Source: UBA10649 sp963700745
GTDB lineage: Bacteria > Actinomycetota > Actinomycetes > S36-B12
Direction of reading: 5' to 3'
Length of the DNA stretch: 64,000 nucleotides
Assembly: GCA_963700745.1 (NCBI GenBank)
Contig: CAVOYT010000003.1
Location: forward strand, 186,001-250,000
This document shows positions 29,330 to 39,078 of the stretch, piece by piece. How positions within the stretch are numbered: position 1 is the first letter of the stretch; each line of letters starts with the position of its first letter. Both the position numbers and the translations under genes were made by a program. The notes beneath the pieces are model-generated. The model made no database searches. It had not been told where the DNA came from and was given only the letters and a program-made list of their open reading frames with translations.

Positions 29330-29986
29330 ATGACCGCCGCCACGACTCCCGGCCTGATCGTCGACCACGTCGGCTTCGGCTCCGAGGTCGTCGACTACCA
29401 GTTCGCGTGGGACATGCAGCGCCGGGTTCATGCCGAGGTGGTGGCCGGAGACCGGCCGGACACGGTGCTCTTGCTGGAGCATGCCTCGGTCTACACGGCT
29501 GGTCGGCGAACGGAGCCGTTCGAGCGGCCCTTCGACGGCACGCCGGTGGTGGACGTGGATCGTGGCGGGAAGATCACCTGGCACGGTCCGGGGCAGTTGG
29601 TGGGATACCCGATCGTGCGACTGCCGTCTGCGATGGCGGTCGTCGACCATGTCCGTCGGATCGAGGCGATGCTCATGGACGTGTGCAAGGACCTGGGGGT
29701 GGAGACGTTGCGGGTGACCGGCCGCTCGGGGGTGTGGTTGAAGGCGGATGACAAGGGCCCAGAGCGCAAAGTGGCGGCGATCGGGGTGCGAGTCACGCAG
29801 GGGGTGACAATGCATGGGTTCGCGTTGAACTGCGACTGCGATCTGGCGTCCTTCGACCGGATCGTGCCGTGCGGAATAACTGACGCGTCCGTGACGTCGC
29901 TATCGAAGGAGCTCGGGCGGGACGTGCCGGTGGCGGAAGTGCTTCCGGTGGTCGAGCGGCACCTGGAGAGGATCGTGCAGTGGTAG
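29330..29986 (+). CDS. lipB: Lipoyl(octanoyl) transferase LipB
   Basis: LipB moves octanoate from acyl carrier protein to the lipoyl domains of E2 and GcvH. The 218-residue protein has GGKITWHGPGQLVGYP (residues 79-94), the catalytic Lys147 in ERKVAAIGVRV and the catalytic Cys181 in VPCGITDASV. ATG 29330 is preferred to an upstream in-frame codon at 29276 because the family begins near the domain. Its end overlaps the lipA start by 7 bases, indicating coupling. Confidence 0.94.
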   Translation: MTAATTPGLIVDHVGFGSEVVDYQFAWDMQRRVHAEVVAGDRPDTVLLLEHASVYTAGRRTEPFERPFDGTPVVDVDRGGKITWHGPGQLVGYPIVRLPSAMAVVDHVRRIEAMLMDVCKDLGVETLRVTGRSGVWLKADDKGPERKVAAIGVRVTQGVTMHGFALNCDCDLASFDRIVPCGITDASVTSLSKELGRDVPVAEVLPVVERHLERIVQW

Positions 29987-30912
29987 ATCCCGACGGCAGA
30001 CGCCTGCTGCGCATCGAGGCCCGCAACGCCGAGGTCCCGATCGAGCGCAAGCCGGACTGGATCCGCACGCGACTGAAGACCGGGCCGGAGTACAGCAAGA
30101 TCCAGGCCCTGGTGAAGACCGAGGGCCTGCACACCGTGTGCCAGGAAGCCGGCTGCCCCAACATCTACGAATGCTGGGAGGACCGCGAGGCCACCTTCCT
30201 CATCGGCGGCGAGCAGTGCACCCGGCGATGCGACTTCTGCCAGATCGACACCGGCAAGCCGTCACCGCTGGACCGCGACGAGCCGCGCCGCGTGGCCGAG
30301 TCGGTACGCACGATGGGTCTGCGCTACGCGACCGTCACCGGGGTCGCCCGCGACGACCTGCCCGACGAGGGCGCCTGGCTCTACGCGCAGACGGTGCGCG
30401 ACATCCACGACCTCAATCCCGGCACCGGCGTCGAGGTGCTCATCCCCGACTTCTCCGGCAACCCCGAGCTCCTCGGCCAGGTGTTCGACGCCGCGCCGGA
30501 GGTTCTCGCCCACAACCTCGAGACCGTGCCGCGGATCTTCAAGCGCATCCGCCCGGCCTTCACGTATGAGCGCAGCCTCGACGTGATCACCCAGGCCCGC
30601 GCGGCCGGCCTCGTCACCAAGAGCAACCTCATCCTCGGCATGGGCGAGGAGATCGAGGAGGTCCATCAGGCGCTCCGCGACCTGATCGACGCCGGCTGCG
30701 AGCTCATCACCATCACGCAGTACCTGCGCCCCACGCCGCGGCATCACCCGGTCGAGCGGTGGGTGCGCCCGGAGGAGTTCGTCGAACTCGCCGACGTCGC
30801 CACGGACATGGGCTTCGCCGGCGTCATGAGCGGCCCCCTCGTCAGGTCCAGCTACCGCGCTGGACGCCTGTACGAGCAGGCCATGGGCGCCCGCACGGGC
30901 ACGCCCGCCTGA
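29980..30912 (+). CDS. lipA: Lipoyl synthase LipA
   Basis: LipA is a radical-SAM enzyme that inserts two sulfurs into octanoyl-E2. The 310-residue protein carries the auxiliary cluster cysteines C54, C59 and C65 (CQEAGCPNIYEC) and the radical-SAM motif C80, C84, C87 (CTRRCDFC). The C-terminal RSSYRAG supplies the serine ligand. The start GTG 29980 overlaps lipB. Both cluster sites are complete and the frame is intact. The targets are probably the E2 at 24.8 kb and the glycine cleavage H protein. Confidence 0.96.
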   Translation: MVDPDGRRLLRIEARNAEVPIERKPDWIRTRLKTGPEYSKIQALVKTEGLHTVCQEAGCPNIYECWEDREATFLIGGEQCTRRCDFCQIDTGKPSPLDRDEPRRVAESVRTMGLRYATVTGVARDDLPDEGAWLYAQTVRDIHDLNPGTGVEVLIPDFSGNPELLGQVFDAAPEVLAHNLETVPRIFKRIRPAFTYERSLDVITQARAAGLVTKSNLILGMGEEIEEVHQALRDLIDAGCELITITQYLRPTPRHHPVERWVRPEEFVELADVATDMGFAGVMSGPLVRSSYRAGRLYEQAMGARTGTPA

Positions 30913-30961
30913 GTCCACCCACCCTCGCCCCGCCCTGACCGCACTGATCTAGGCTGCCGCC

Positions 30962-31636
30962 ATGGCCGGTCGCATTCGCTCCACCCTGTCCTCGCTCGCC
31001 CAGAACTGGTCGATGACGCAGAAGGTCTACCGCTTCCTGCCCCTCGAGGTGGGCGGCCTGTTCCTGCTGACCTCGCTCGTGATCGCCATCCCGATCGGCC
31101 TGTGGCTCAACTGGCTGACCGCGATCATCCTGGCCATCCCCATGGGCCTGCTCGCGGGGACCTACTGGTTCAGCCGCCGGGCCATGCGCGCGGCCTACAG
31201 CCAGATCGACGGGCAGCCGGGGGCGGCCGCTGCCGTCATCCAGTCCCTCCGCGGGGGCAGCTGGCTCGTCACGCCTGCGGTCGCCGTCAACAAGCAACAG
31301 GACATGATCACCAGGGTGGTCGGCAAGCCGGGAGTGATCCTGGTGTCCGAGGGACCGTCCAGTCGCGTGGTCCCGATGCTGGCCAACGAGCGCAAGCGAA
31401 CGGCGCGGTGGCTGCCGGAGGTGCCGATCTACGAGATCCAGGTCGGCAACGACGAGGGCCAGGTCCGACTGACGAAGCTCCAGAAGGCGCTCACCAAGCT
31501 CCCCCGCAACCTGCGCGGCGGCGAGATCACCGAGATCCGTCGGCGCCTGGACGCGCTCGGCACTGCAGCGTCGGCCATGCCGATCCCCAAGGGCCCGATG
31601 CCCACGAGCGCCCGCCAGGTGCGCCGACCTCGTTGA
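30962..31636 (+). CDS. DUF4191 family membrane protein
   Basis: This 224-residue protein is of unknown function and conserved in actinobacteria downstream of lipA (Rv2219 in M. tuberculosis, from memory). Two adjacent membrane helices lie near residues 30-48 and 50-70. A soluble domain follows, with SWLVTPAVAVNKQQDM and GVILVSEGPSSRV, and a basic C-terminus (LRGGEITEIRRRL). No catalytic motif is seen. The frame is intact. Confidence 0.82.
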   Translation: MAGRIRSTLSSLAQNWSMTQKVYRFLPLEVGGLFLLTSLVIAIPIGLWLNWLTAIILAIPMGLLAGTYWFSRRAMRAAYSQIDGQPGAAAAVIQSLRGGSWLVTPAVAVNKQQDMITRVVGKPGVILVSEGPSSRVVPMLANERKRTARWLPEVPIYEIQVGNDEGQVRLTKLQKALTKLPRNLRGGEITEIRRRLDALGTAASAMPIPKGPMPTSARQVRRPR

Positions 31637-31646
31637 CGTACCGCCG

Positions 31647-32141
31647 ATGCCCTCGCCCCTGATCCGCGCAGAGCAGCCCGACGACATCGAGGCCATCGAC
31701 GCGGTGGTGGCCGCCGCTTTCGGGCGGCGGGACGAGGCCGATCTGGTCCGAGCCCTGCGAGCGGACGCTGCCTGGCTGCCGGCGCTGAGCCTGGTGGCCG
31801 TGATGAACGGTCAGGTGGCGGGCTACGTTTCCCTCACGCGATGCCGGGTGGGTCGGCAACCCGCTCTCGCCCTGGCACCAGTGGCGGTGGCGCCGGAGCT
31901 CCAGCGGCAGGGTCTCGGGGCCGCGCTGGTCACGGCCGGGCTCGCCGCCGCCCGCAGCGCCGATGAACGCCTCGTGGTCGTGCTCGGTGATCCGGCGTAC
32001 TACCGACGATTCGGCTTCGAGGCGGCACGGGAGAGCGATGTCACCGGCCCGTTCGGCGACATCGACGAGTTCCAGGCGCTCACGCTGCACCGTCCGACCC
32101 CCACCGGCCCGATCGAGTACCCGCCGCCGTTCGGGATCTGA
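31647..32141 (+). CDS. GNAT family N-acetyltransferase
   Basis: This 164-residue acyltransferase has the acetyl-CoA-binding motif A at VAPELQRQGLGAALVTAGL. A short motif B follows (VVLGDPAYYRRFGF), the arrangement of the putative acetyltransferases of the YhbS type. It starts 10 bases after the DUF4191 gene on the same strand. The acceptor substrate cannot be read from the sequence. Confidence 0.85.
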   Translation: MPSPLIRAEQPDDIEAIDAVVAAAFGRRDEADLVRALRADAAWLPALSLVAVMNGQVAGYVSLTRCRVGRQPALALAPVAVAPELQRQGLGAALVTAGLAAARSADERLVVVLGDPAYYRRFGFEAARESDVTGPFGDIDEFQALTLHRPTPTGPIEYPPPFGI

Positions 32142-32206
32142 TTGTGCAATCGATTGCGGTGGCCGTCCGACGGATCTAGGCTCGTGGCGAGACCCCGAGG
32201 AGCGCC

Positions 32207-33007
32207 ATGCCCTTCATCGTTCGCGCAGCGGATGCCGTGCCCACCGACGACCCGCGACGCACCTTCCTGATCCCACCGGGCCGCCTGGCGGACGACCGCC
32301 TGAGCATCGAGATCGTTGCCCTTGACCCCGGCGACGTGATCGACATCGCCACCGACGGCACCGAACTGGCCTGGATCCAGGTCCTCTCCGGCGATTGCTC
32401 GCTCGACGACGACCCGCTCAGTCCGGACTGGATCGCGATGCTCGCGCGAGGGGCCGGCGCCCGGCTGACGGCCGCCGCCCCGAGCCGCCTGTTCATTGCC
32501 AGGGTCCCCCGAGCCGCCGAGGACGACCCGGCTCTCGCCGAGGGCGCCCGAGTCCTGCTCGACTGGACGACCGAGCCGGTGCTGAACTCCGAGCACGACG
32601 CACGCACGCGCATCTACCTGGCCAGCCCGGGACTCTGGGCGACCCACGCGGTCAAGGGCGAGATGATCACGTACCCTCCCGGGTGCGCCGGCGCAGCACA
32701 TCACCACGAGGGAGCCGAGCACTTCCAGTACCTTCTCGCGGGCTCGGGAACCGCCGTGCTCGAGGGCGAGGAGATGGACCTCCACGAGGGGGACCTGCTC
32801 TACAACTTCGAGAACGAGCTCCACTGGTTCCGCAACGACACCGACGCCGACATGGTGTTCGCCGAGTTCTTCGTGCCGGGGGTCAGCGCCACCGTGTGGG
32901 CACCAGGGGCGCTGGCCTGCGGCTGGGAGCCCACCGGCCGTGACATCCGTGGCCGCGAGCCGGCGCGCGAGCTCAGCTATCACATCCATGGGCAGGGCGA
33001 CGTCTGA
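32207..33007 (+). CDS. Cupin-domain protein, two cupin halves
   Basis: The 266-residue protein appears to hold two cupin folds. The C-terminal one has the classic metal motif HHHEGAEHFQYLLAGSG and a downstream His (NELHWF). The N-terminal half has no clear metal ligands. It lies in a run of four same-strand genes (cupin, hydroxyacid dehydrogenase, cupin, hydratase) that looks like a small catabolic cassette. The start MPFIVRAADAVP follows a GAGGAGCGCC ribosome site. Confidence 0.75.
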   Translation: MPFIVRAADAVPTDDPRRTFLIPPGRLADDRLSIEIVALDPGDVIDIATDGTELAWIQVLSGDCSLDDDPLSPDWIAMLARGAGARLTAAAPSRLFIARVPRAAEDDPALAEGARVLLDWTTEPVLNSEHDARTRIYLASPGLWATHAVKGEMITYPPGCAGAAHHHEGAEHFQYLLAGSGTAVLEGEEMDLHEGDLLYNFENELHWFRNDTDADMVFAEFFVPGVSATVWAPGALACGWEPTGRDIRGREPARELSYHIHGQGDV

Positions 33008-33054
33008 CGTCCGCGCCCACCTCGACGACCACCTCACCCACACCAGGAGACGCC

Positions 33055-33943
33055 ATGGCACGAATCGGATTCATCGGGCTGGGCGACATGGGCCAGGTGA
33101 TCGTGCCGCGGCTGCTCGACGCAGGCCATGTCGTGACGGGCTGGAACCGGACGCCGGGGAAGGATGACGACCTGGTCGCGCTCGGGATGCTCCGGGCCGA
33201 GAGCCCGGCCGACGCCGCACGTGACGCCGACGCGGTCTTCTCGATCGTGACCGACGGTGCCGCCGTGCGAGGCGGTCGCCCTCGGCGAGGACGGCGTGAT
33301 CCACGGCCTGTCCCCCGACGCCGTCTACCTCGACATGAGCACCGTCTCGCCCACGGTCAGCCGACGCGTGTCCGCTGCCTTCGCCGAGGCGGGCCGGATC
33401 ATGCTCGACGCTCCGCTGTCGGGGAGCCCGGTGACGGTGGTCCAGGGCAAGGCATCCGTGATGGTCGGCGGAGACCGCGATGGTTTCGAGCGAGTGCGCC
33501 ACATCCTCTTCGCCATCGGCCCGAAGGTGTCGTACATCGGCGGAAGCGGGCTGGCCGTCCAGACCAAGCTGTCGATCAACTTGCTCCTCATGGTGGAGGT
33601 GATCGCTTTCGGCGAGGCGGTCGCGCTCGCGGAGATGGGCGGCGTCGATCGGGAGGTGGCTGTCGACGCGATCCTCAACAGCGTGGCCGCATCGCCGGTG
33701 CTCGCCTACCGCGGGCCCTTCATCCTGGAGGGGAACATGCCGGAGAAGCCGCTCGCCGACGTGACGCTGCAGCAGAAGGACATGACCCTCGTCCTCGAGC
33801 AGGGACGGACCCTCGGGCTGCCGGTCCCGCTGGCCGCGTCCGCCAACGAGATGATGAACGCCTGTCGAGGGCTGGGCATCGATCACAACGACTTCGTGGT
33901 CGCGCACGAGGCGTACCGCCGACTCGGCGGACTCAGCCGATGA
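33055..33943 (+). CDS. NAD(P)-dependent beta-hydroxyacid dehydrogenase, frame-disrupted
   Basis: This belongs to the 3-hydroxyisobutyrate/tartronate-semialdehyde reductase/6-phosphogluconate dehydrogenase-like family. The N-terminal Rossmann motif is IGFIGLGDMGQV. LDAPLSGSPVTVVQGKASVMVGG is the substrate-site motif, and the catalytic Lys is in VQTKLSINLLLM. An extra C near 33262 (GTGCGAGG) shifts the frame; corrected length is about 295 residues. It overlaps the next cupin gene by ATGA. Confidence 0.87.
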
Positions 33944-34365
33944 AGCCCGACGATCGCTCGATGCCGCTGACGCGCTTCGTGACCAACCTGGCCGACGTGC
34001 CGATCGTTCCCGGCCTGAAGCGCGAGGACGGCTGGGTGGACATGCGGGTGCAGTTCCTCATCGACAAGGCGACCGCCGGTTCGGACGACTTCCTCCTCGG
34101 CTGGACGGTGCTGCCACCGGGCGCCATGCATGACCGACACCGGCACTTCCACGCCGACGAGTTCTGGATCGTCCTCACGGGCAGCGGCGTGATGTACACC
34201 GACGACGGGGGCGAGGCGCCCGCCCGCCAAGGCGACGTGGTGCTGACGCCTCGCGGCCAGTGGCACGGCTTCCGCAACACGACCGACGAGGACGTCGTAC
34301 TCGTGTGGGGTTGGAGCGGAGCGGGGTCGCTCGAGGACGCGGGCTACGAAGTCGGGCATGACTGA
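33940..34365 (+). CDS. Single-domain cupin protein
   Basis: The 141-residue protein begins MKPDDRSMPLTRF, with the ATG overlapping the dehydrogenase stop. The metal motif is HDRHRHFHADEFWIVLTGSG, and the second motif ends GQWHGFRN, so both cupin motifs are complete. Translational coupling to the dehydrogenase suggests that its substrate belongs to the same pathway. The exact function is unknown. Confidence 0.8.
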   Translation: MKPDDRSMPLTRFVTNLADVPIVPGLKREDGWVDMRVQFLIDKATAGSDDFLLGWTVLPPGAMHDRHRHFHADEFWIVLTGSGVMYTDDGGEAPARQGDVVLTPRGQWHGFRNTTDEDVVLVWGWSGAGSLEDAGYEVGHD

Positions 34366-34385
34366 CGACCCGGATCGCTGAGGGC

Positions 34386-35061
34386 ATGGAGCGCCAGCGG
34401 GCGCTCCTGCTGGACCACCTGGCCGGTGGCGACGCACAGGTCGGCTGGAAGCTCGGCTTCGGCTCTCCCGTCCGGACTCGAACTGCTCTCCCTCGACGCA
34501 CCGCTCGTGGGCTTCCTCCTCGACTCCGCGCGAACTCGCGAATGGCATCGTGGTCGACACGTCCGCCTGGCATCAGCCCGTCGTCGAGCCCGAGCTCGCA
34601 GTGCGACTCGGACGGGACCTGCCGCCCGGGTGCCGACGCCGACGGAGGTGATGGCGTCGGTCGGGGACCTCGTTCCCGCTCTTGAGCTCGCCGACGTCGA
34701 TGCCCCGCCCGCCGACGTCGCCGAGATCCTTGCCGGCGACATCTTCCAGCGGCGGTTCATCCTCGGGGTCGAGGACGACGGTGGCTGGGGATCGGGTCCG
34801 AGCGCGCTGCACGGAATCGTGCGGCACGGGTCGTCCGACGCCGTCGTGACGGACATGGAGGCCCTCACGGGGAGCTTCCTGTCGAACCTTGCGCATGCGG
34901 CGGAGGTGACGCCGCGGTTCGGGCGGGGGTTGCGGGCAGGTGACATCGTCCTGATGGGCTCGGTGGTCCCGCCCGCTCCCCTGCGGGCGCGGCGAGTCGC
35001 TTCACGTTCGAGGTGGACGGCGCAATCCGGTCTCAGTCGAGGTCGCCCCGTGGGTCCGTAG
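34386..35061 (+). CDS. Fumarylacetoacetase-fold hydratase (2-keto-4-pentenoate hydratase-like), frame-disrupted
   Basis: The family handles 2-keto acids in aromatic and sugar-acid breakdown. Readable segments are VGWKLGFGSP, then LELLSLDAPLVGFLLDSA. The metal-site block EPELAVRLGRDLPP is in a third frame, and the C-terminal half ends RAGDIVLMGSVVPP. At least four frame changes occur (near 34467, 34530, 34620 and after 34988). Corrected length is about 225 residues. It is the last gene of the cupin/dehydrogenase cassette, and its end overlaps the convergent RDD gene. Confidence 0.68.
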
Positions 35062-35435
35062 CGCCACTGATCCGACTGCGCGGTCGTGCAGTCCTCGCCC
35101 GCTGGGATCGATCACCACGGCGGGGATGACCAGGCAGATGAGCAGCGTGCGCAGGGCCACGCGCCCGAGGCCGAGCCGGGAGCCGTCGGTCCGCATCACC
35201 GTGATGCCGAGGATCCGCTGACCGAACGACTGGAGCCCAGCAGCCAGGTGAGCAGGATCACCTCGGCCGCGAAGATGAACAGGATCGCGGCGGAGCTCTC
35301 CGGGGAGCCGTACGTGACCTCGCGGAACAGCAGCAGCGAGATGCCGATCGCCAGCAGCCAGTCCACGGCGATCGCGGCCAGTCGGCGGCCGAAGCCGGCG
35401 ACCTCGCCCGGCAGCAGGGGCAGGGGGTCGGACAC
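35002..35435 (-). CDS. RDD-family membrane protein, frame-disrupted
   Basis: RDD proteins are small membrane proteins with conserved Arg-Asp-Asp positions; some are transporters, but most are uncharacterised. Here GFGRRLAAIAVDWLLA gives the Arg and first Asp. A second helix (AAILFIFAAEVILLTWLLG) follows, then FGQRILGITVMRTDGSRLGLG and the end GRGLHDRAVGS with the last Asp. A missing C near 35238 (GGCCTC written GGCTC) splits the frame. GTG 35435 is preferred to TTG 35456. The position before glnA matches Rv2219A. Confidence 0.75.
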
Positions 35436-35459
35436 CGGCCCACGGTAGCCGGACAAGCG

Positions 35460-35497
35460 TTAACACGGCCGAAACAGTCGGGATACGCCGAGGACAC
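35460..35497 (+). promoter_or_regulatory. GlnR-type operator upstream of glnA
   Basis: Four AC-ending pentamers sit at an exact 11-bp period: TTAAC (35460), GAAAC (35471), GATAC (35482) and GACAC (35493). This is the a-b-a-b layout of the actinobacterial GlnR box (GTnAC-n6-GAAAC, twice). It lies 124 bases upstream of the glnA start, so GlnR activation of glnA under nitrogen limitation is expected. Confidence 0.72.
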
Positions 35498-35620
35498 CGC
35501 CCCTGCCTACCTTTCAGGGGTCGGCGGCGACCGCCCCCGACCCGACGGGATCAACTCCCGTGCGAGGCGAACGCACCACCCGGTGCACGACCATGGCTCG
35601 CCGTGCGAGCAGGAGGTGTC

Positions 35621-37046
<1,426 letters not shown>

Positions 37047-37091
37047 TCGCAGGCTCCCTCCGCGTCGATTCGCCTCGCGCGCACAGGGAAA

Positions 37092-37125
37092 CGAAGGGCG
37101 GTCACCTACGGGTGGCCGCCCTTCG
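37092..37125 (+). terminator. Intrinsic terminator after glnA
   Basis: A 15-bp stem (CGAAGGGCGGTCACC with GGTGGCCGCCCTTCG, one G-U pair) closes a TACG tetraloop 46 bases after the glnA stop. It has no long U-tract, as is common in GC-rich actinobacteria. Confidence 0.85.
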
Positions 37126-37172
37126 GCCTGTCGTGTCGGCGACCGGCGCGTGACGCAGCCCATACTGGGCGC

Positions 37173-37644
37173 ATGGATCGAGGACGGATCGGCTGGACGC
37201 TCGTCGTCGTGCAGTTCGCGCTGCTGGTCGTGCTCGTGCTACTGCCCGTGGCGGACCCCGTCGAGCTCCAGCCGTCATCGTCGGCCTCCTGATCATCGTC
37301 GTCGGGCGTGGTCCTCGGCCTCGTGGCCGGCCGACATCTGGGGCGGGCGCTGACCCCCACGCCGGTGCCGATCAGCGGCGCAGGACTTCGCACCGACGGC
37401 GTCTACCGGTTCGTGCGTCACCCCATCTACACGGCCGTTCTCCTCGGTGTCGCTCGGCTTCGTCGTGGCGGTCGGCTCCCTCTGGAGCTGGCTCTGCGCC
37501 GGCATCATCCTGGTCTTCTTCTGGCTCAAGTCCCGATGGGAGGACCGCCTGCTGCACGAGGAGTACGGCGAGGACTGGCAGCGCTGGGCTGACATCACCG
37601 GCGGGCTGATGCCGCGGCCGACTCCGCAGAAGGGCCGCGCATGA
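37173..37644 (+). CDS. Isoprenylcysteine carboxyl methyltransferase-like membrane methyltransferase, frame-disrupted
   Basis: This is a small multi-helix membrane protein of the ICMT/PEMT type that binds SAM. It starts MDRGRIGWTLVVVQFALL. The signature TDGVYRFVRHPIYTAVLLG and the C-terminal EDRLLHEEYGEDWQRW are diagnostic. Frame changes near 37270, 37305 (GGC written GGGC) and 37450 split it; the corrected protein is about 155 residues. The methyl acceptor in bacteria of this group is not known. Its stop overlaps the next start (ATGA). Confidence 0.78.
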
Positions 37645-39078
37645 CCACCGGCGACGGTCAGTCGACCGACGACCGGCCGACGACCGGCCGGCACCGGTCA
37701 CGGCCGGGAACCTGGGGCATCGTCCTGCGAGTCGCTGGCGCGCTGGTGCTGGTGGGCATCGTGTGGGCCGGCTGGACCTTCCAGCGCACCTGGTCGGAGT
37801 CGGACGGCGAGCCCATGTCCGTCGTGGTGGCCACGTGGATGCGGGACAACAACATGGGTCCCCTGGTGGCCCGACTCGAGGACGTCTACTACCGCTATGT
37901 GGACAAGCCCGAGGAGGGCGGCGTCCCCACCCTGTCCGCGGACCTGAGCGCGCTCGATGCCGAGGGAACAGACGACAGCGACCTCGAGGGGGCGGACCCG
38001 CAGGCGGCCGAGCCGACGGCGCCCGCGGACGACTCGGTCCCGGTCCTGATCAGCCCGGACGAGAGCTCCGCCCTCCCGACCGCCAGTCCCGGCAGCTCCA
38101 CAGCGCCGGCGGGCTCGGGAGGCACCGGTGCCTCGGCTCAGGCCCTGCGACCGCACCTGCTGCCTCCGCCCACCATCGTCTCCCCCGTCAAGAACCCCGA
38201 GCCCAAGGAGGGCGAGTGGCAGCCGGTGGCGTCCCGCGTCGACGGACAACCGGCCGTGTACGTGACGCGGGTCCGGGCCGACGACGTCCACACGGGCTAC
38301 TACGCCTCCGTCATGTGGATCGACACCAAGCTCGACCTCAGCCAAGTTCGTTCCCGGGTACCAGGAGCCGGGCGGCCCGAACCCGTCGGACGGCGCCTGC
38401 CCGAGAAGTACTGGCCCGACGTGCTGGCGAACTTCAACGGCGGCTTCCGCCTCGACGACAGCCAAGGCGGCTACTACTACGACGGGAAGATGGTGCGCCA
38501 GCTGGTGGACGGCAAGGCGTCGACGGTGATCTACAAGGACGGCTCGATCGAGGTGGGAAAGTGGGGCCGCGATCTGCGCATGTCCAAGGACGTCGAGGTC
38601 GTCCGCCAGAACCTCAACCTCATCGTCGACAAGGGCAAGTCCAAGGTCGCCAACGGAGCCGACAACGTGGTGTGGGGAGCCACGACCGACAAGGAGAGCC
38701 TGGCCTGGCGTGCGGCGCATCGGCCAGCGGACCGACGGCAGCATCGTCTACGTCGGATCCCCGTACCTGTCGGCGCAGAGCCTCGCCGACGTGCTGGTCG
38801 GCGCTGGCGTGCAGCGAGCGATGGTTCTCGACATGAACAACTGGTGGACCGCCGGCTTCTTCTTCCGGCACAAGAAGGACGGCACCCCGTTGTGCCGCAA
38901 GCTGGATCCGGCGATCCAGGAGGGCTGCGACCGATTCCTCAAGCCGTACAAGCGCGACAGCTTCCACTTCCTGGCGCGTCCAGCACCCGCGACTCCGGCC
39001 ACGAGCGATCCGGCGGTGAGCGGCCCGTCGGCCTCGTCGCCGACCCCCGGTCAGTCGAGCTCGTCGACCTCACCGTAG
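37641..39078 (+). CDS. Membrane-anchored phosphodiester glycosidase-like (NAGPA-type) protein, frame-disrupted
   Basis: A basic N-terminus is followed by one membrane helix (VLRVAGALVLVGIVWAGW, residues 31-48). Then come about 120 residues of Asp/Ser/Pro-rich linker and an extracellular domain. The domain contains LANFNGGFRL and LADVLVGAGVQRAMVLDMNNWW, which resemble the NAGPA/phosphodiester glycosidase fold. An extra base near 38346, a missing C near 38397 and an extra base near 38713 break the frame. The corrected length is about 478 residues. The last 30 residues are Pro/Ser/Thr-rich and overlap the convergent glnE end. The family call is moderate and the substrate is unknown. Confidence 0.58.
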
